DNA of 64,000 nucleotides, taken from Vermamoeba vermiformis. Lineage: Eukaryota > Tubulinea > Echinamoebida. The stretch is taken from positions 186,001-250,000 of the forward strand of contig JBEWZL010000220.1 in assembly GCA_045837725.1 (NCBI GenBank), given 5' to 3'. The translations under genes and the position numbers were made by a program. Shown piece after piece: positions 10,875-23,575 of this stretch. Positions within the stretch are counted from its first letter, which is position 1. The number at the start of each line of letters is the position of its first letter. The notes beneath the pieces are model-generated. The model had not been told where the DNA came from. It worked only from the letters and a program-made list of their open reading frames with translations, and did not search any database.

Positions 10875-12032
10875 TTACAAATTTAAATTGATGCTTTTTA
10901 AATGAATAGCAGCAGGTCCAACCTCATCGTATTCCGATTTGAGTGTCGAGAATTTCTTAAAGCTATCCATTGTAGCGATTATTGAACCTCCTTGCCAAGC
11001 ATTAACCACTCGCTGAGGCGGAGCGATTACTTTGATCTGGCTGCTTGGCATTAACGCCGATAACTCCAGCGTTAGTCTTTCCTCGAAATTTTTAAAGAGA
11101 GAGCTACCACCAGCTAGCAGAATATTGCCATATAATTGCGATTGAATTGCTGGATCGCACTTACTAATCGAATCCATGACCAATTTTGGGAGTCCCATCG
11201 ATTCTAAGCCAACCATATCCGGTTTAAAATATAGTTCTGGGGTTTGGAATAGTTCTTGACCAAGAGTAATCGATTTGTCAAGTTCGTAACTCGGATGCTG
11301 GATTTGCTTTGTTTTTTCTTCTTCAAAGTTGAGTGCCACATATCCATATTGCTCTTTAATATTCCGAGCATGATCACGTGCCGATTCAGCAGGAAATTCA
11401 ACTCCCCGCTCAGCCAGTACTTTGAGGCAGTAATCGGTCAAATCTTGACCACCCAAGTCGAGTGAGCTCGTTGCGTCCTCTACAACCGCAAATTGGTGCA
11501 CAGGTACTATAGAGGTGGTAGCACCGCCAGCGTCTATGACTAAACCATCACCGCGCCCTGAAGCAATCAGTGCTAAGAGCGAGGGATTGGCTACAACCAA
11601 CGAGGGCACGCTGAAAGTTTCGAACATGCTTTGAGCTATTTTTTCGCGGTGAGACTTTGAATTGCGTAAAGACTCTGTAATTAATAAAGGTTGAGTCTCT
11701 GGAGATACGCGAAGCTCGGTATAAAATAGCAAGTGCCACATCCGCTCCATCGCATCCCAATCCGTAATTTCTCCACGTTCAATAGGGCCTCGAGAGATAT
11801 TGTATCCACGTCTCTTTGATATTAAGTCTTTTGTCCAGTCGTCCAGCTCGTTCCATTCTTCAGATGTGTAGTCTTGTTGAGTTTTGAAAGATCTGCTTCC
11901 ATGTTTCGCTGGAACGGTAGAAATTACCGCACATGGCATATCATCACCAGCAAAACCAGCTTTTAGTAGCGTAGTTCCATTATCAATTATTACAGGATTT
12001 TGCTCCATTTTAAATTTTAAAATTTCCTTCAA
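10875..12032 (-). CDS. Divergent actin-related protein, probably ATPase-deficient
   Basis: A single-exon gene of 385 residues; the start at MKEILKF or at the internal MEQNPV is possible. It aligns with actin over its whole length: DNGTTLLKAGFAGDDMP (phosphate loop 1), REKIAQSMFETFSVPS, DLGGQDLTDYCLKVL, KEQYGYVAL, LAGGSSLFKNFEERL, IAPPQRVVNAWQGGSI and the C-terminal YDEVGPAAIH. It differs at key sites. Actin's catalytic Gln137 region (AIQAV) is ANPSL, and the His161 region (DSGDGVTH) is DAGGATTS. Both residues that position water for ATP hydrolysis therefore appear replaced. It is too divergent to assign to Arp1-Arp11. I infer an orphan actin-like protein that may bind nucleotide but hydrolyse it poorly. 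Confidence 0.85.
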   Translation of the reverse strand: MKEILKFKMEQNPVIIDNGTTLLKAGFAGDDMPCAVISTVPAKHGSRSFKTQQDYTSEEWNELDDWTKDLISKRRGYNISRGPIERGEITDWDAMERMWHLLFYTELRVSPETQPLLITESLRNSKSHREKIAQSMFETFSVPSLVVANPSLLALIASGRGDGLVIDAGGATTSIVPVHQFAVVEDATSSLDLGGQDLTDYCLKVLAERGVEFPAESARDHARNIKEQYGYVALNFEEEKTKQIQHPSYELDKSITLGQELFQTPELYFKPDMVGLESMGLPKLVMDSISKCDPAIQSQLYGNILLAGGSSLFKNFEERLTLELSALMPSSQIKVIAPPQRVVNAWQGGSIIATMDSFKKFSTLKSEYDEVGPAAIHLKSINLNL

Positions 12033-12468
12033 TACGAGAGATTAACTATTAAAATGGAAATCATTTCTAAAATTAATTACTATATCTAATATAGAATAGT
12101 ATTTGCCAAATAAATACTAAATTGCGCACTTGCGAGTTTAAATTTAAGATCGCGTGTATCGATTAATCCCGCAATATTAATACTTACGTGTATATCGTGC
12201 TTGCTATAATTGTTGTCACTAGCACTGAATGTTAACAACAATTGTTGGTTGGGAAAATTGTCTCGTGCGACGTTTGGCTGTTAAAAAATCTAGATAGCAA
12301 ACACAACATCGTTTAAATCCAACAGTGTAATGAAATTATATTAGCATGATGTGGATATTTGTTGGGAGATGGAAAAGATCAGGATCCACGCTTTCCATAA
12401 AAGGAAATATAATAAATAGTCCTCAAAGCACTCCAGACCATTCGTAACAATTTTTTCTGTCAAACACC
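12033..12468. other. Intergenic, divergent promoters
   Basis: This is an AT-rich spacer between the actin-related gene and the next surface-protein gene. It holds a short palindromic word near 12231-12250 (GTTAACAACAATTGTTGGTT). No gene is seen. Confidence 0.5.
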
Positions 12469-14234
12469 ATGCATATAATGACGAGACGTACCATTAATTA
12501 CATAGCAATCAGCTTGATTCTATTCTATGCACACGTCGTAGCCGAACTTCCGGTACGTTTAACGAATCTATTTGCAATTTATCGGTGCTCTATAGAGCAA
12601 TTAATTTTCATATCAATGATAATGTAATTTTTACGTAATTAGTAATTCAAATCAAGCTACAACGTTGAAATACTAACTATTATTCCGCGTGTCGGATCAA
12701 TTCCAATCGCTTTTCGCTCTTCTTTGGCTTACCTAACCCTTTCCTATCATAGATATATAAAATCTCAGAACTTACATCAGAGTCGGCCTCCTTAGCACTT
12801 CAAGTTCAAAATGGAGTCGCATCCGGAGGTGATTTTGTAATGCTACTAGAAAGTGGCCCAATGCTAGCTATTTTCAAGAAGAATAGCGATGGAATGTACT
12901 TACGCTTTGCTGGCAAGCTCCTCCAAGATCTCTCGTGCAGCATTTCAACGAATGGATATTGGTTCGCTCTTTCGCAAGGCAACTCCTTTGCGATCTTCAG
13001 CCTAGATGAGGCTGGAAATTTCATCCAAGAGACTCAAATCAGCGAGTCTGCGCATATCCATAAGCTCTTCGTAGCATCTGACAATACTATTACACTTTTT
13101 AGAGGAAATGAATTGGTCACGTACCGGATCAACACCAATAGCTCAACGTGGGAGGCTATTGCAACAACGCCAGTCAATGTAGCTATTTCATTATGTGGAT
13201 ACCTTACCGACACAAACTTCGCTGGAGTTGATGTATATCGAGGCATAGTCACACTTTACACTCGTCAAGCCGATGGATCTTGGACCAACTTTGACAGCTT
13301 TACCTACGATCCCAGTGCTATCCGTGATATCTCAGCAATTGCTTGGACGGGCAACACTGTCATCTTGACCAAGTTAGTACCTTGTTCAATGTATGGCGTG
13401 ACATACGTCTTCACCAAAGACAACGGACATTGGATTCGAGTCTTGACCGGCGGCGCTAGCGAGATCAACTTGCCACTTGGAGTGCGCCTGATTAAAGCTG
13501 ACGTGTTAATGATTGACGAGACGACAGCTTACGTCTCAGTACTCGTACCTGCTCCTCGTCCTCCAGCAGAGCCAGATGACCTTCCTCGCCCGAGCCATCG
13601 TCGTAACACACAACGTGAAACTTCTCCGCCCGTCATTGGATCCGTGTTTTTGCTTCGTAAAGTGAACGCAGAATGGACCTACCAAGCAAAAATTGTACCG
13701 CCTCTCGAACAAACTATGGAGTTTGGTGCTGCTATTGTTGAGACCGCTGACAACCATCTCTTCTACGGCTGCGAATTGCAAATGAACAGTCCTCCTGCTT
13801 GCGGCTTCTTCTCACTAGGCCCCTGCTACGCGGATCCAGTCGAAATTACCTGCGAAGACGTCATTATTCAAAACTGCAGTAGTCTCACTAGTGACGTTAA
13901 CATCGACTTACTATACACCCTCAACAATCCTCAGTGCGGCAAGCCTCTCGGTGTCATGTACAGCGTCATCTCGGTCACTGAGCGCACACAAGAGTATTCG
14001 TTCTTCCTCTACAAGCCCTTCTCGCACGATGTAGCCAGCTGCAACATGACCGCGACGTGTCCAGTGCCCATCATCTCCGTTCAAAGTCCTCCTATTGCTG
14101 CTCCGAGCATTGCGCCTGGGGCAATTGCTTCTTCACCGATGGAAGAATCTGAAATGGTTAGCAGCGCAGACAAAATTGCTGCTGCCGTCAGTTTGGTATT
14201 GGCGATGAGTATTGTATGTAGTACTCTTTTGTAA
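12469..14234 (+). CDS. Secreted, probably GPI-anchored beta-propeller-like protein
   Basis: Exon 1 (12469-12552) encodes a signal peptide (TINYIAISLILFYAHVVAEL). Exon 2 begins most plausibly at 12753, after a branch site CTAAC and CATAG, and runs to 14234, giving about 521 residues. The long ectodomain has repeated beta-strand units such as LFVASDNTITLFRGNELV and FAGVDVYRGIVTLYTRQADG, which suggest a propeller. A Cys-rich domain follows (CYADPVEITCEDVIIQNCSSL). A Pro/Ala spacer and a C-terminal hydrophobic segment without a basic tail fit a GPI signal. Its function is unknown. The alternative acceptor at 12782 also keeps the frame, so the exon 2 start is uncertain. Confidence 0.72.
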
Positions 14235-14364
14235 TTATTTGTTTTTTTTGCATTGCTTGTATATAAAATCTCCATTATTTTTGAATTTTTATATGGTTTA
14301 TTGTTATTTTTTAACATAAAATAGAATATATTACACTAATAAACAAAATCGCAAATAAAAAAGC

Positions 14365-17300
14365 TTATTTCTTAGCCTTTTTTACCACTTTATCGCCGCT
14401 CGTGCTGGCTGTAGCATCAAACTCGTCGAGCTTTCGTTTCGCAGACGGACTTTGTCGTTCAACTTCGCCAGATCCGTTAACTGCGTTTTCGCCGTTTCCT
14501 CCGTCCATAGCCATAGCACTAAAGTTCAGCGACCTCCTCGCAGAGTTCAACTCAGTACGAGTGTTCACTGACTTGTTGATCTGATCCAGATCTTTCACTG
14601 GACTAACACCAAACTGATAAATAGCGGGTGTGTTGTGCTGCTGTGTTTTTCGCGTGTTCAACGACAGCGGAGTTTTCATCGGGGAGATAACCAAATTTTG
14701 AACCTTTTGCGGCGATTTCTAGATAGAACGTTAGGACCGATGATTAATAGTATATGCCTCGTATAATACTTACTTGTTTAAATGGGCTTGCCATAGCCAA
14801 GAACTTGGTGTTGTCGTCTTGGATCGGCCTCGTGTCCGCTTCAGAGGTCTTAAATTCTACAATAACTTTCTCAACTGAGGGAATAAATACAGCATTGTAG
14901 AACTTGATGATATCGCCGGTAGCATTATCGTTAAGCAAGACTACTCGGTAAACCTGAGTAAACGGATGTGTCAGATCGAGATGCGGATTTGAAACGAACT
15001 TCAGTAAGTGTTTTGAACGGCACTTACTCTTGTGTTAGCTTGAGGCTGCTTCATGTACTTCTCGATGATAATTCTGAACGTCACTTCGATTCGGTTCAGT
15101 TTGCAAATGCCGTACAGAGTGCACATGATGATCTGATCTATGTGTCTGTTCTTGAAGATCTCGGGGTGCTCTAGAGTGATCTTGATGAATGCCATTTCGA
15201 TTTGCTTCTCTGTTCTATCACCAAGCTTAGTCTTCATCTCCGGGCTTTCATTCAGATCCAAGCACAACTTGCGGATGCGCAGTGCTGCCAGATGCGCAAC
15301 TTTGCGAACAAAATACTACGTAAGGAGAATATTAATACAACTGTCATAGTTATATATACCGTTGACTTGCGTACCTCAAACGAAGAAAAGCTACTGTTCT
15401 TGGCTGGTGAGCTGGGAGGCTTGCTGATCGGCGATGAAAACACCTGGCACGCAGAGTTAGCAGGCTTTGAAGGCGTGCCAATCTCTGATAATCGGTGCAA
15501 TAACATCTCGCGTTGTTGTTTCTCGCCAATTAACTGATACACTGGCGAGTTTTCTTCCCACGCCAATTGTTCTAAGATCTTCTCTTCAATATTGATCAGC
15601 TCTTTGACAATCGGTCGAGGTAACTAAAAAAAAAGACGGTCAGATCGGGTCCAATGCATGTGTTCGATCATCAAATATGAAGTTCACAACTTACAGTCGG
15701 CTCGTGGCGAACAACAGTCTCGACGATCTTTAAGAAGTCAAAGGTCTTCAGTTCAAAGGCGTTAGGCACAGCAGGGAACTGAAGCTCGGTGACTTTGTGT
15801 ACGGCAGCCACGATCTCAATGCAGCAAGCCAACAAAGACTTGTGGAACTTTTCGTTGTTCAACAGAGTAGAGAAGTTGACAGGGTTGTCGTCTTTCTTCA
15901 AGCGGGCCTCTTCGGATCGCAGGATCTCTTCGAGGATTTTATAATACAATTTGACGGCAATCTGTTTACGGCCCTCACTGTCGTTAGGGAAAGAAATCGA
16001 TTCTATACATAAATCAGGTTAGCAAAACTGCAAATTTGACGCGCCAAATGGCAACGTTCCATTAAATAAAAGGAAATTCTAAAAAATTAATTGTAACTTA
16101 CTCATTAACGAGGTGATTCTATTCTCGATAGCGCTCTTGATGCCAGGCGATGAGTTATTAAAGTACGTGGTTAACGAATCGGTAGGACCATCAGGTTGAT
16201 TTTTGACGGTCGTTTGAAGCCATCCAACAGTTGTCAAGAACGCCTTCGTGGGAGTCATCATATTCTGAGGTGTGCGGAACTTTACGTCCTCGACACTAAC
16301 GGGCTTATTTACAGTCAGTCGATGAGCAGAAGGGGTCGTTGGATTTGGTCTTGACGGGGATTGCAGTTGCGGATCGTACTTCAAAAACAGACGCTCGTCA
16401 AAGTCGCAACTAGCGTAGTGAATGAACTCGTACTCTGCCCACTATCGGTTAAAAAAAATAAATTAGTTTCTTGGGACCGGAAATTGAAAGCGAATTTGAG
16501 CGCGAGAAAATGCAAAGACTTTGCTGGTCGCGTAATTAACGTACCATTTTCTTCGAGTTTTGGTCGAGATTTGTGTCAAGCAAGCCGCCTAAGTAGTAAG
16601 ATTGCGACAATGCTGCATTTGTAGGGATCTTTGCGGGTTGATACGCGATCTGTTGGGCAGACTAGTCGAATGTCAGAAATAAGTCTTACTTTGCATGAAT
16701 CGTTTGTCGTACCGTTAAGCTGTCCATAAAAGGTGTAAAGATTCGCTGGCGGAACTGACGAACTTGTTCGGGGTTTGCAGAATTGTTGCCGCAAATGTAC
16801 TTCAGGGTGTCCAATTGACCGGCTGCCATCGTGTTGCTATCTTTAGCTTCTCGTAATAAATCACATTTAGTACACTGCTTGCCGAGCTTACTTAAGTCAT
16901 ATCATAATTACCTGCTATCTCGGCAATAGGCACTCGTCGTTCATTGTTAGGCATGTGTACGAACAACAGATCCACGCAGCACAACAGTAAATGTAAGGCT
17001 TCAATAAGATCTGGAGGGTTACCAAGAACTTTTCCTAGAATTTCAAAGGATGTTAATATCTTGATAGGATCCTAGGATTTGATTTTCAAGCGAGTAATTT
17101 TGCTGGTTGCGTAGCGCGCGCTCTCGGGTGCACTACTTACCTTTAGAAACAATAAACAAAGTCCAGCCAAATCTGAATATTTTTTCGATCTCGGCTTCTT
17201 TCTTTTTCTTCTTAGGATCAATACTAAAATGACGGAAAAGTTAGCTCCATCTGTGATCGGAAAATCAAGATGTGAACTTACTTGGTTATTTTTTCTCGTT

Positions 17301-18122
17301 TAAACAAGGACTCGAACAATCTTTCGTATTTTTCAAATAATAGGCGCATTAACAGATATTTTCTTTCCAGCTGATTAGCTTTGTCCATGGCACTAGCAGG
17401 CAAGCCCAACTTGGCAATGAAGTGCTTCAAGGGTTCAAAAAAGTCCAATAATCTACGGAAATAAAAATATTTGATTAATACGGAGAACCGCCAATTGTGA
17501 ATATTGCCCATCCAAAAACACAAAAGTAACGCCGAATCTAGCTATATTTTGGTTATTCACCAGAAAACTGATAATTTGACCATATTTAAATAAAGAACAC
17601 GCATTTCGATAATCATGAGAAGCCTGCATAGGGAATTTCACTAATAAATAACTTTTGGCGGTAACTCTTGATCAAGCAATGTAAAGCTCGTGTAGTCCTA
17701 CTTACTTAATGTTTACGTGTCTTAAAAGTTGTGAAAGCGATAAATAACTTCCTACGGACACTCCTGCAATGCCTTTGCTTGCCACAAGGAACAAAGCGCA
17801 TATGATCGACGTTTTGGCATTTTCGTTGGTCTAAAATGAAAGTATTGGATTAAAACGATGTATAAATACGTATTAAATTAACTATAACGACAATTAATGC
17901 GTTTTGTATGCATACGAATTTACAATAAATACATACCGCCGTATCTAAATTGTAAAATTGTTCTAGCAAGGTTGTGGCAGCCTTTTGTGAGTCTTCATCG
18001 ATATTCAATGCGTGACATATGTCTTTAAATTGCTTATGAAGGTCTTCGAGGGTTATTGGGGTCGGGTTCGCCTCGCGCTTTTCTGATGAAAGCACGGGTG
18101 CACTAACATTAGCTTCTGACAT
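14365..18122 (-). CDS. RBL: Retinoblastoma-family protein
   Basis: Thirteen exons: 17937-18122, 17706-17830, 17282-17452, 17141-17223, 16912-17034, 16714-about 16850, 16545-16649, 16102-16441, 15695-16002, 15375-15623, 15028-15315, 14774-14953 and 14365-14718; about 880 residues. The N-terminal cyclin-like domain shows SLSQLLRHVNI, LDFFEPLKHFI, GWTLFIVSKG and LHLLLCCVDLLF, which follow p107/RB. The A box begins with TPTKAFLTTVGWLQ. The B box includes FVRKVAHLAALRIRKLCLDL and RHIDQIIMCTLYGICK. The C-terminal region has several Ser-Pro/Thr-Pro sites (SPMKTP, SPVKD) and a basic tail. RB proteins repress E2F-driven cell-cycle genes in the nucleus, and the SP/TP sites suggest control by cyclin-dependent kinases. 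The exon 6 acceptor has two in-frame options. Confidence 0.92.
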
Positions 18123-18416
18123 TTATATACTGCCAAAAATTATTGCTAATGTTATTGGAGGATTTCCCCTCACTAGTTGCTGTCTATCGAAGTGTTCAAG
18201 AGAGAAAAAGCAGAGCCCGCCATTTTTACCCGCGCAAATCGTCCAGGGTCCCTAGATTTCCTTTTTAGTTTTCGAACCTAAATCAGAGTGCAGTACCACG
18301 CAATGTAATGTGCAAGCATACCCGAACATAATTGTTTACAACAACTAGTGGATTTGGTCGTGAGAGATTTGTTGCACGAAATATATTTACATTTATTTTC
18401 GGAAGATCTTCTCGGC

Positions 18417-21347
18417 TTAGTTCTGCGGCCGTTCTTTGCTCCACTCAAAGTACCTTTCAAAAGCAGCTTCAAAGTGCCCACGTTTGGCTGGCTTCGGAAT
18501 GAAATCCTTCATCCCAACTTGGATTCTGCTCTTGCTTCCCCTCTTCGGCATTATTAGAGGCCGTTAATGCGACGATGTAGGGCTCGGGAAGTTTGTTCGC
18601 TAGGAGGTGCTCGCGAATCTTGCGAGTGACTTCGAATCCGTCCATATCAGGTAGCTTTTGAGAAGGGTATTAGCATGATATCTAACACGCACGTAATTTC
18701 AAATTGATTCTTACCCAAATATCCATAAAAATAACGTGGTATAGATTACTTTTTGCCTTCTCGATCGCTGAACTACCATCGCACGCTGTATCAACCTGGC
18801 TAAGTCCCATCTTTTGCAAAAAATATAATACAACGCGTTGATTGACTTGATTGTCTGAGGAGAGAAACCAAGTTAGTTTCAGATCAAGGCAGATCAACAG
18901 ATCGCGCACGTGCTCGTACCTTCAACTAATAGGACTTTAACATTTTGAAGAGCAGGATTGATGGTGCCCGACACGATCTCGGTATCAGAAGGCCTCCGTT
19001 GGAGTTTTGTTGATGCAGGAGGTGGAGCCTTAAGGCCCAAGTTGACTTCTCGCACGGGTAGGCTCCCGTTAGAAGATCCGTTAGTAGATCTACTATTTAC
19101 AAGCGCGCGAAATTTAGAATTTTCGGCAAGGTTTGGGTTTTTCGCGTATATATTCACATTAGGACCTAGTTGGCCCAAGCTACCACCTAAGAAGCAAAAG
19201 GTCAGTTCCTGAGTAGTTAGATCTAATGCCCTGCTACGTACTTCTATTGCCATGTTCGGCGGGCTCAGCGCCGACAACGAAGTGAAATTGTGAGCCTTGA
19301 TTTTGTTCACTTTCGACCCAGATGCAGCCGTCCATCATCTCGCAGAGGCGTTGACAGATAGCCAAGCCTAGGCCCGTGCCACCGTACTTGCGAGTGGTTG
19401 ACACGTCAGCTTGCACGAACTCTTTGAACAACTGATCTATTCGGTCTTTCGGGATGCCAATGCCCGTGTCCTTCACAACAAAGTGGTAATAGAACCTCCT
19501 TCGCAAGTGGTCCTCTTCTTCTGCTGTGTATTTAGGACTGTCTTTGGACTCCTCAGAGTCGTCATGTTCCATTAACAGATCTTGCAACGTTGCTGGCGCG
19601 TGTCGCTTTGACCGGTGTTGCTCTTTGAGCGTAACGACTTCTTTGTGCGGTATTTGACAAATGCTCACGGAGACTGTTCCGTCTTTGGTAAACTTGACTG
19701 CATTTTGGCAAAGGTTCAATAAAATTTGCACGATACGCACGGGATCACTTGTGCACAATCTAATTGAATACAATAAAGTTAGAAATTGATCTTGTGATCG
19801 GCAATTTCGTGGCATAAAACGTACTTTGGGCAGTCCGTATCTCGTTCATATTTAAGTTCAATGTGCTTCTCGGCGGCTGGTTTTTGGATCAGCTTGAAAA
19901 CCATGTCCATGCTTTCATCCAAATTGACGCGGACACGATCCAATCGCATCTTGCCTTGCTCCATCTTTTCTAGGTCCTACATATATCGTTAATATGTTAT
20001 TTGCAAATAAGAATCAAAGTCCGCGTGCTCACCAAAACATCGTTAATGATGACCAACAAAAACTCGCCACATTGTTGAATAGTATTGATAAGCTCAGCTT
20101 GGGCGTCCGTTATATTCGTATCTAATAGCTGGTTCGTGAGCCCCAGGATGCCGCTTAAAGGGGTTCTGATCCTGTTAAGAATTACCAGATGAGGTTAAAT
20201 TTACCATTCACAAACCGCAGATTATTAAATCGGAAGGAAAACTTACTCGTGGGACATCGTAGTTAAATATTTAGCCTTAGCTTGTGCGAGTTTTACCGCA
20301 TTCTCGGTTGTCTTTTGTAATTCGAGTTCAATCTTGTTTTTCTCGTTGATCTCCTTTTCAAGCCGTCGGATTACCTTTAAAGACGGTCAATACACTATAC
20401 GTTAATCATGACGTATACGTACTATACTGTTCTCAATATGAAGCAGCCCGAAAGACGCTATAATTATCGTTAAAGCGCCGATCAGGAAGCAGTTATGTAG
20501 CGTGCCAATAAATTCTGTAGTAATCGGTGTTGGCATGCCAATATAATCCGAAAAATCGTCGAACAATGATAAGATATCATCCGTGAATAACCTGTAATAT
20601 AATAGTTTAGCATTACTTTGCAAACAAATTATTCCCCGAGTATCGGGGTATATTTACCTCATTAAACCGATGGTCACGCACGAGAATACCATCAATCGAC
20701 GATCATCTTTAACCGAGATCCCAAAAAGACCGCCAAAGCTGCTGGCATAAAAAACCCATTCCTTGTATCCACCAAAAACGTAGCCCTTCGTCCAATAATA
20801 GTAGTGTAGGAAGCCATAGTAATGCATAAACATGAAGAATACTTTAGCGGCTGTAATAACAGACGTTAGCGAGGAGAAATAAAGACATAAAGATACGAAA
20901 ATGAGTTCTTCCACGCTGAGCGGATGAACCACAAACTGAAATCATATTATAATTAACGTTGTCTATATCTGTTCGTATATTTAATTGTAAATTTAGCGTC
21001 AAATGACGGACTCTTTCTACAATAAAAATTTCGTTGATCTTTTTCTAGATTCGCCAAATAATCATCCTACCTGCGAAATAGCCTTTATAATTTGACAATA
21101 AGCACAGTGCTATCCACAAAAATGTTGGTAGCATTAATACTGCAATATTCCACAGTTTGAAGTAGAGAAAAATAACTTGCATAACGAATCCAAAATAGAA
21201 AGTTATTATCACTCCTCTATTTAGATAGTGTACTATATGCCGCTGTTGTTCAGTGGGTGCATACTGTTTTCCGACTGAAAATAGCTTTAAATGCCAGTCA
21301 AGAAGCATTCTTGACCAGGTCTCATGCGTCGTCTTGCTGGATTTCAT
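18417..21347 (-). CDS. Membrane hybrid histidine kinase with receiver domain
   Basis: About ten exons. N-terminal exons encode at least six membrane helices. A coiled coil then leads to the H-box YLTTMSHEIRTPLSGILGLT, split by an intron after His-Glu, so the phospho-accepting His is present. The ATPase core shows N box QILLNLCQNAVKFT, G1 DTGIGI, F box FKEFVQAD and G2 GGTGLGLAI. A linker leads to a receiver domain: LLVEDNQVNQR, MDIWLPDMDGFEV (Asp acceptor) and VALTAS. The receiver then breaks frame near 18543-18553. Skipping one base restores GMKDFIPKP and a natural TAA at 18417-18419; without that, the frame stops near 18471. The exon 1/exon 2 junction (about 21068 to 20931) also needs a one-base adjustment. 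The protein would sense a signal at a membrane and relay phosphate; its ligand is unknown. Confidence 0.88.
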
Positions 21348-21924
21348 TTATCGTCAATCGCTCGTCGGCTACCGCATAGCGGACAATAATATACGAGACC
21401 TGTCTTCGTCGATGAACGAAAAATGATAATAACCTGCTCTGGCTAAAACTTTTGTTTTCGCAATAAATCAATTACCTTTTAAGGAAATGAGTCGTGCGTT
21501 GCTCTAGGAGTTCGAGAAAATCTTATTTTGGACTTTTAGGCACTGGCCTATTAACTGGATAACAGACATCGATTTGTTGCGTCGAAGAAGATCCCGCTCC
21601 TTCAATTAATTCCTTGGCCGACAAGAATATTCTAATTATTAAATTAGTTAAATCGAGGAATATCGGTATATCAGTATAGCAAGTAGTTTAAGTAGCTTTT
21701 GTCAAATCCACTTTGTCTCCTCTGAATACCGACATTCCGCTGAGATCCGCTCAAGTTGTCTAGTCGTGGCAAACTTACCTCCGCCGATGGAGTTAAATTC
21801 TAACACTATATATACGTTACAATTATTGTGAAATTGCGGCCACCAAAAGGGAGCTGAGTTCAGTGCTGCCCTTGTTCATTCATGAACTTAATTTGACAAC
21901 ACAATAACATCAAAAAGGTGATTG
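21348..21924. other. Intergenic, divergent promoters
   Basis: This lies between the histidine kinase start and the COX11 start. I see no coding exon or RNA gene. Several short GATC words occur. Confidence 0.5.
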
Positions 21925-23183
21925 ATGCTATCGAGGGAGTTATTTAGACGATTTTGCTCGGTGGCAGAGGTACGATTAGTGCGGTTATAAACGAAATCCG
22001 GAGTTTTTTACAAGCAAGTTGTAATTTTAATGAAAAATTACTGCTATTTGTAAAAATGCTGATTTAATAATATTTAATATAGAGGAGCTATGCCCAGTCA
22101 TCACAGCCACGCGCCCGATTTTTCCAACGGTTTCAAAGCGCTCATCTGAAAAATACACCTAATCCAAAGAACAGAAATTCATTTTTCAGGAGGTACACTA
22201 CTGAAGGACCTAATAATGCACAATCATCGAAGAGGGCAGAACAAATTTCAAAAAAGAATCGCGATCTCGCGATGTATTCAGCAGCGGCGCTCCTCGGTTT
22301 TGTAGGAATTTCTTACGCAGCAGTGCCCTTATATCAAATGTTTTGTCAAATAACTGGTTATGGTGGCACAGTTCAAGTTGGAAGTAAGTAATTAATAGGC
22401 TTTGTAATCGTATTTCAGATCTCGCTATGGCACGCGATCTGATCGGCCTAAAATTTTGTAGATATTATTTGTTACCGTTTTCGACCATACTTTATTATTA
22501 AGGTTGACAGTCGTAAGACCTATGCACTATTTCTTAATTGAACATATAATTACCAAGCCAGATCTAACGTTGTATTTTGAACAGCTAAGAAAGAGCCCCG
22601 AATGGTTCCTAAAAAGGAAATCACCGTCAGATTCAACGCAAATGTCATTGATCGACTGCCGTGGTCATTTGTGCCGTCACAGAACGAAGTTGAAGTCGTG
22701 CCTGGTGAAACTGTCTTGGCGTTTTATAAAGCCGAAAACAAATCCGAGACACCTATTATTGGTACGGAGTTACTACACATACGTGATAAGATATATATGC
22801 AAGTTATTAATATGGCTATGATGTAGGTGTGGCTACATATAATGTGACTCCTATGAAGGCTGGTGCGTATTTTAACAAAGTCCAATGTTTTTGCTTTGAA
22901 GAACAACGATTAGGTATGGCATCATACGCTTAATATATCAATATAAATATACTATAGTGATCATTATATACTTATATTTGCTTATATAGAGCCGCATGAG
23001 GTCGTGGATATGCCGGTATTTTTCTTCTTGGATCCTGAAATGCTGAACGACCCTCAAATGCGTGACGTGAATGAACTGACCTTGTCTTATACATTCTTCC
23101 CCTCAAACGATCAAAATTTGTATTTAGAAGATCAAACACAATTACAGAATGGTTCCGTGGCTACATCCGCTGCATCCCAGTAA
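21925..23183 (+). CDS. COX11: COX11, cytochrome c oxidase copper chaperone
   Basis: Five exons: 21925-21969, 22083-22383, 22585-22761, 22827-22913 and 22990-23183, giving 267 residues. COX11 sits in the mitochondrial inner membrane and delivers copper to the CuB site of COX1. The N-terminus is Arg/Ser-rich with no acidic run ([17 protein letters not shown]), a typical mitochondrial presequence. One membrane helix ([17 protein letters not shown]) precedes the signature [11 protein letters not shown]. The beta domain follows with [14 protein letters not shown] and the copper-binding CFCFEEQ (seen as [10 protein letters not shown]). [11 protein letters not shown] and LTLSYTFF end the conserved part. 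All splice phases agree. Confidence 0.96.
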
Positions 23184-23575
23184 CAAGTTTAAGAAATGTA
23201 AATAAATAAGTATTCTTGATAGCTAGTGACAGTATATGTTTTATAGATAGAACACTTAGTGGTGGCCTCGCTATTACTGCTGCTAGATCTGTTCACACAA
23301 GCCACGCGCCAGTGTTGGCGAATTATTTGACAGGCTGGCAATTATTGAACATTGAAAAAATCTTTTGCTATGTTGTCTTTAACTAGAAGTAGTAGTCGCA
23401 ACACTAGACAGTGTTCCTTTAATGACCCTGCTGACGCTTAACATTTAAGGTAAAGAATCGGATCCCGACTCCGAAATTGACAGAGGCACGCTGTCGCATA
23501 ATTTTTAATATTATGGTGTCAAAATTTTATTGTTAACGTATTATTTTTATTATAGTGGTTTACTATAAGGACGCT
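23184..23575. other. Intergenic region before the kelch kinase
   Basis: This holds the COX11 3' UTR and the promoter of the kelch receptor kinase. No gene or repeat is evident. Confidence 0.5.

Noticed and set aside
17453-17640. Open frame with FPMQASHDYRNACSLFKYG between two retinoblastoma exons
   Set aside because: Joining exons directly gives HVNIKLLDFFEPL, which matches p107/RB. The frame is best explained as lying in a 250-base intron.
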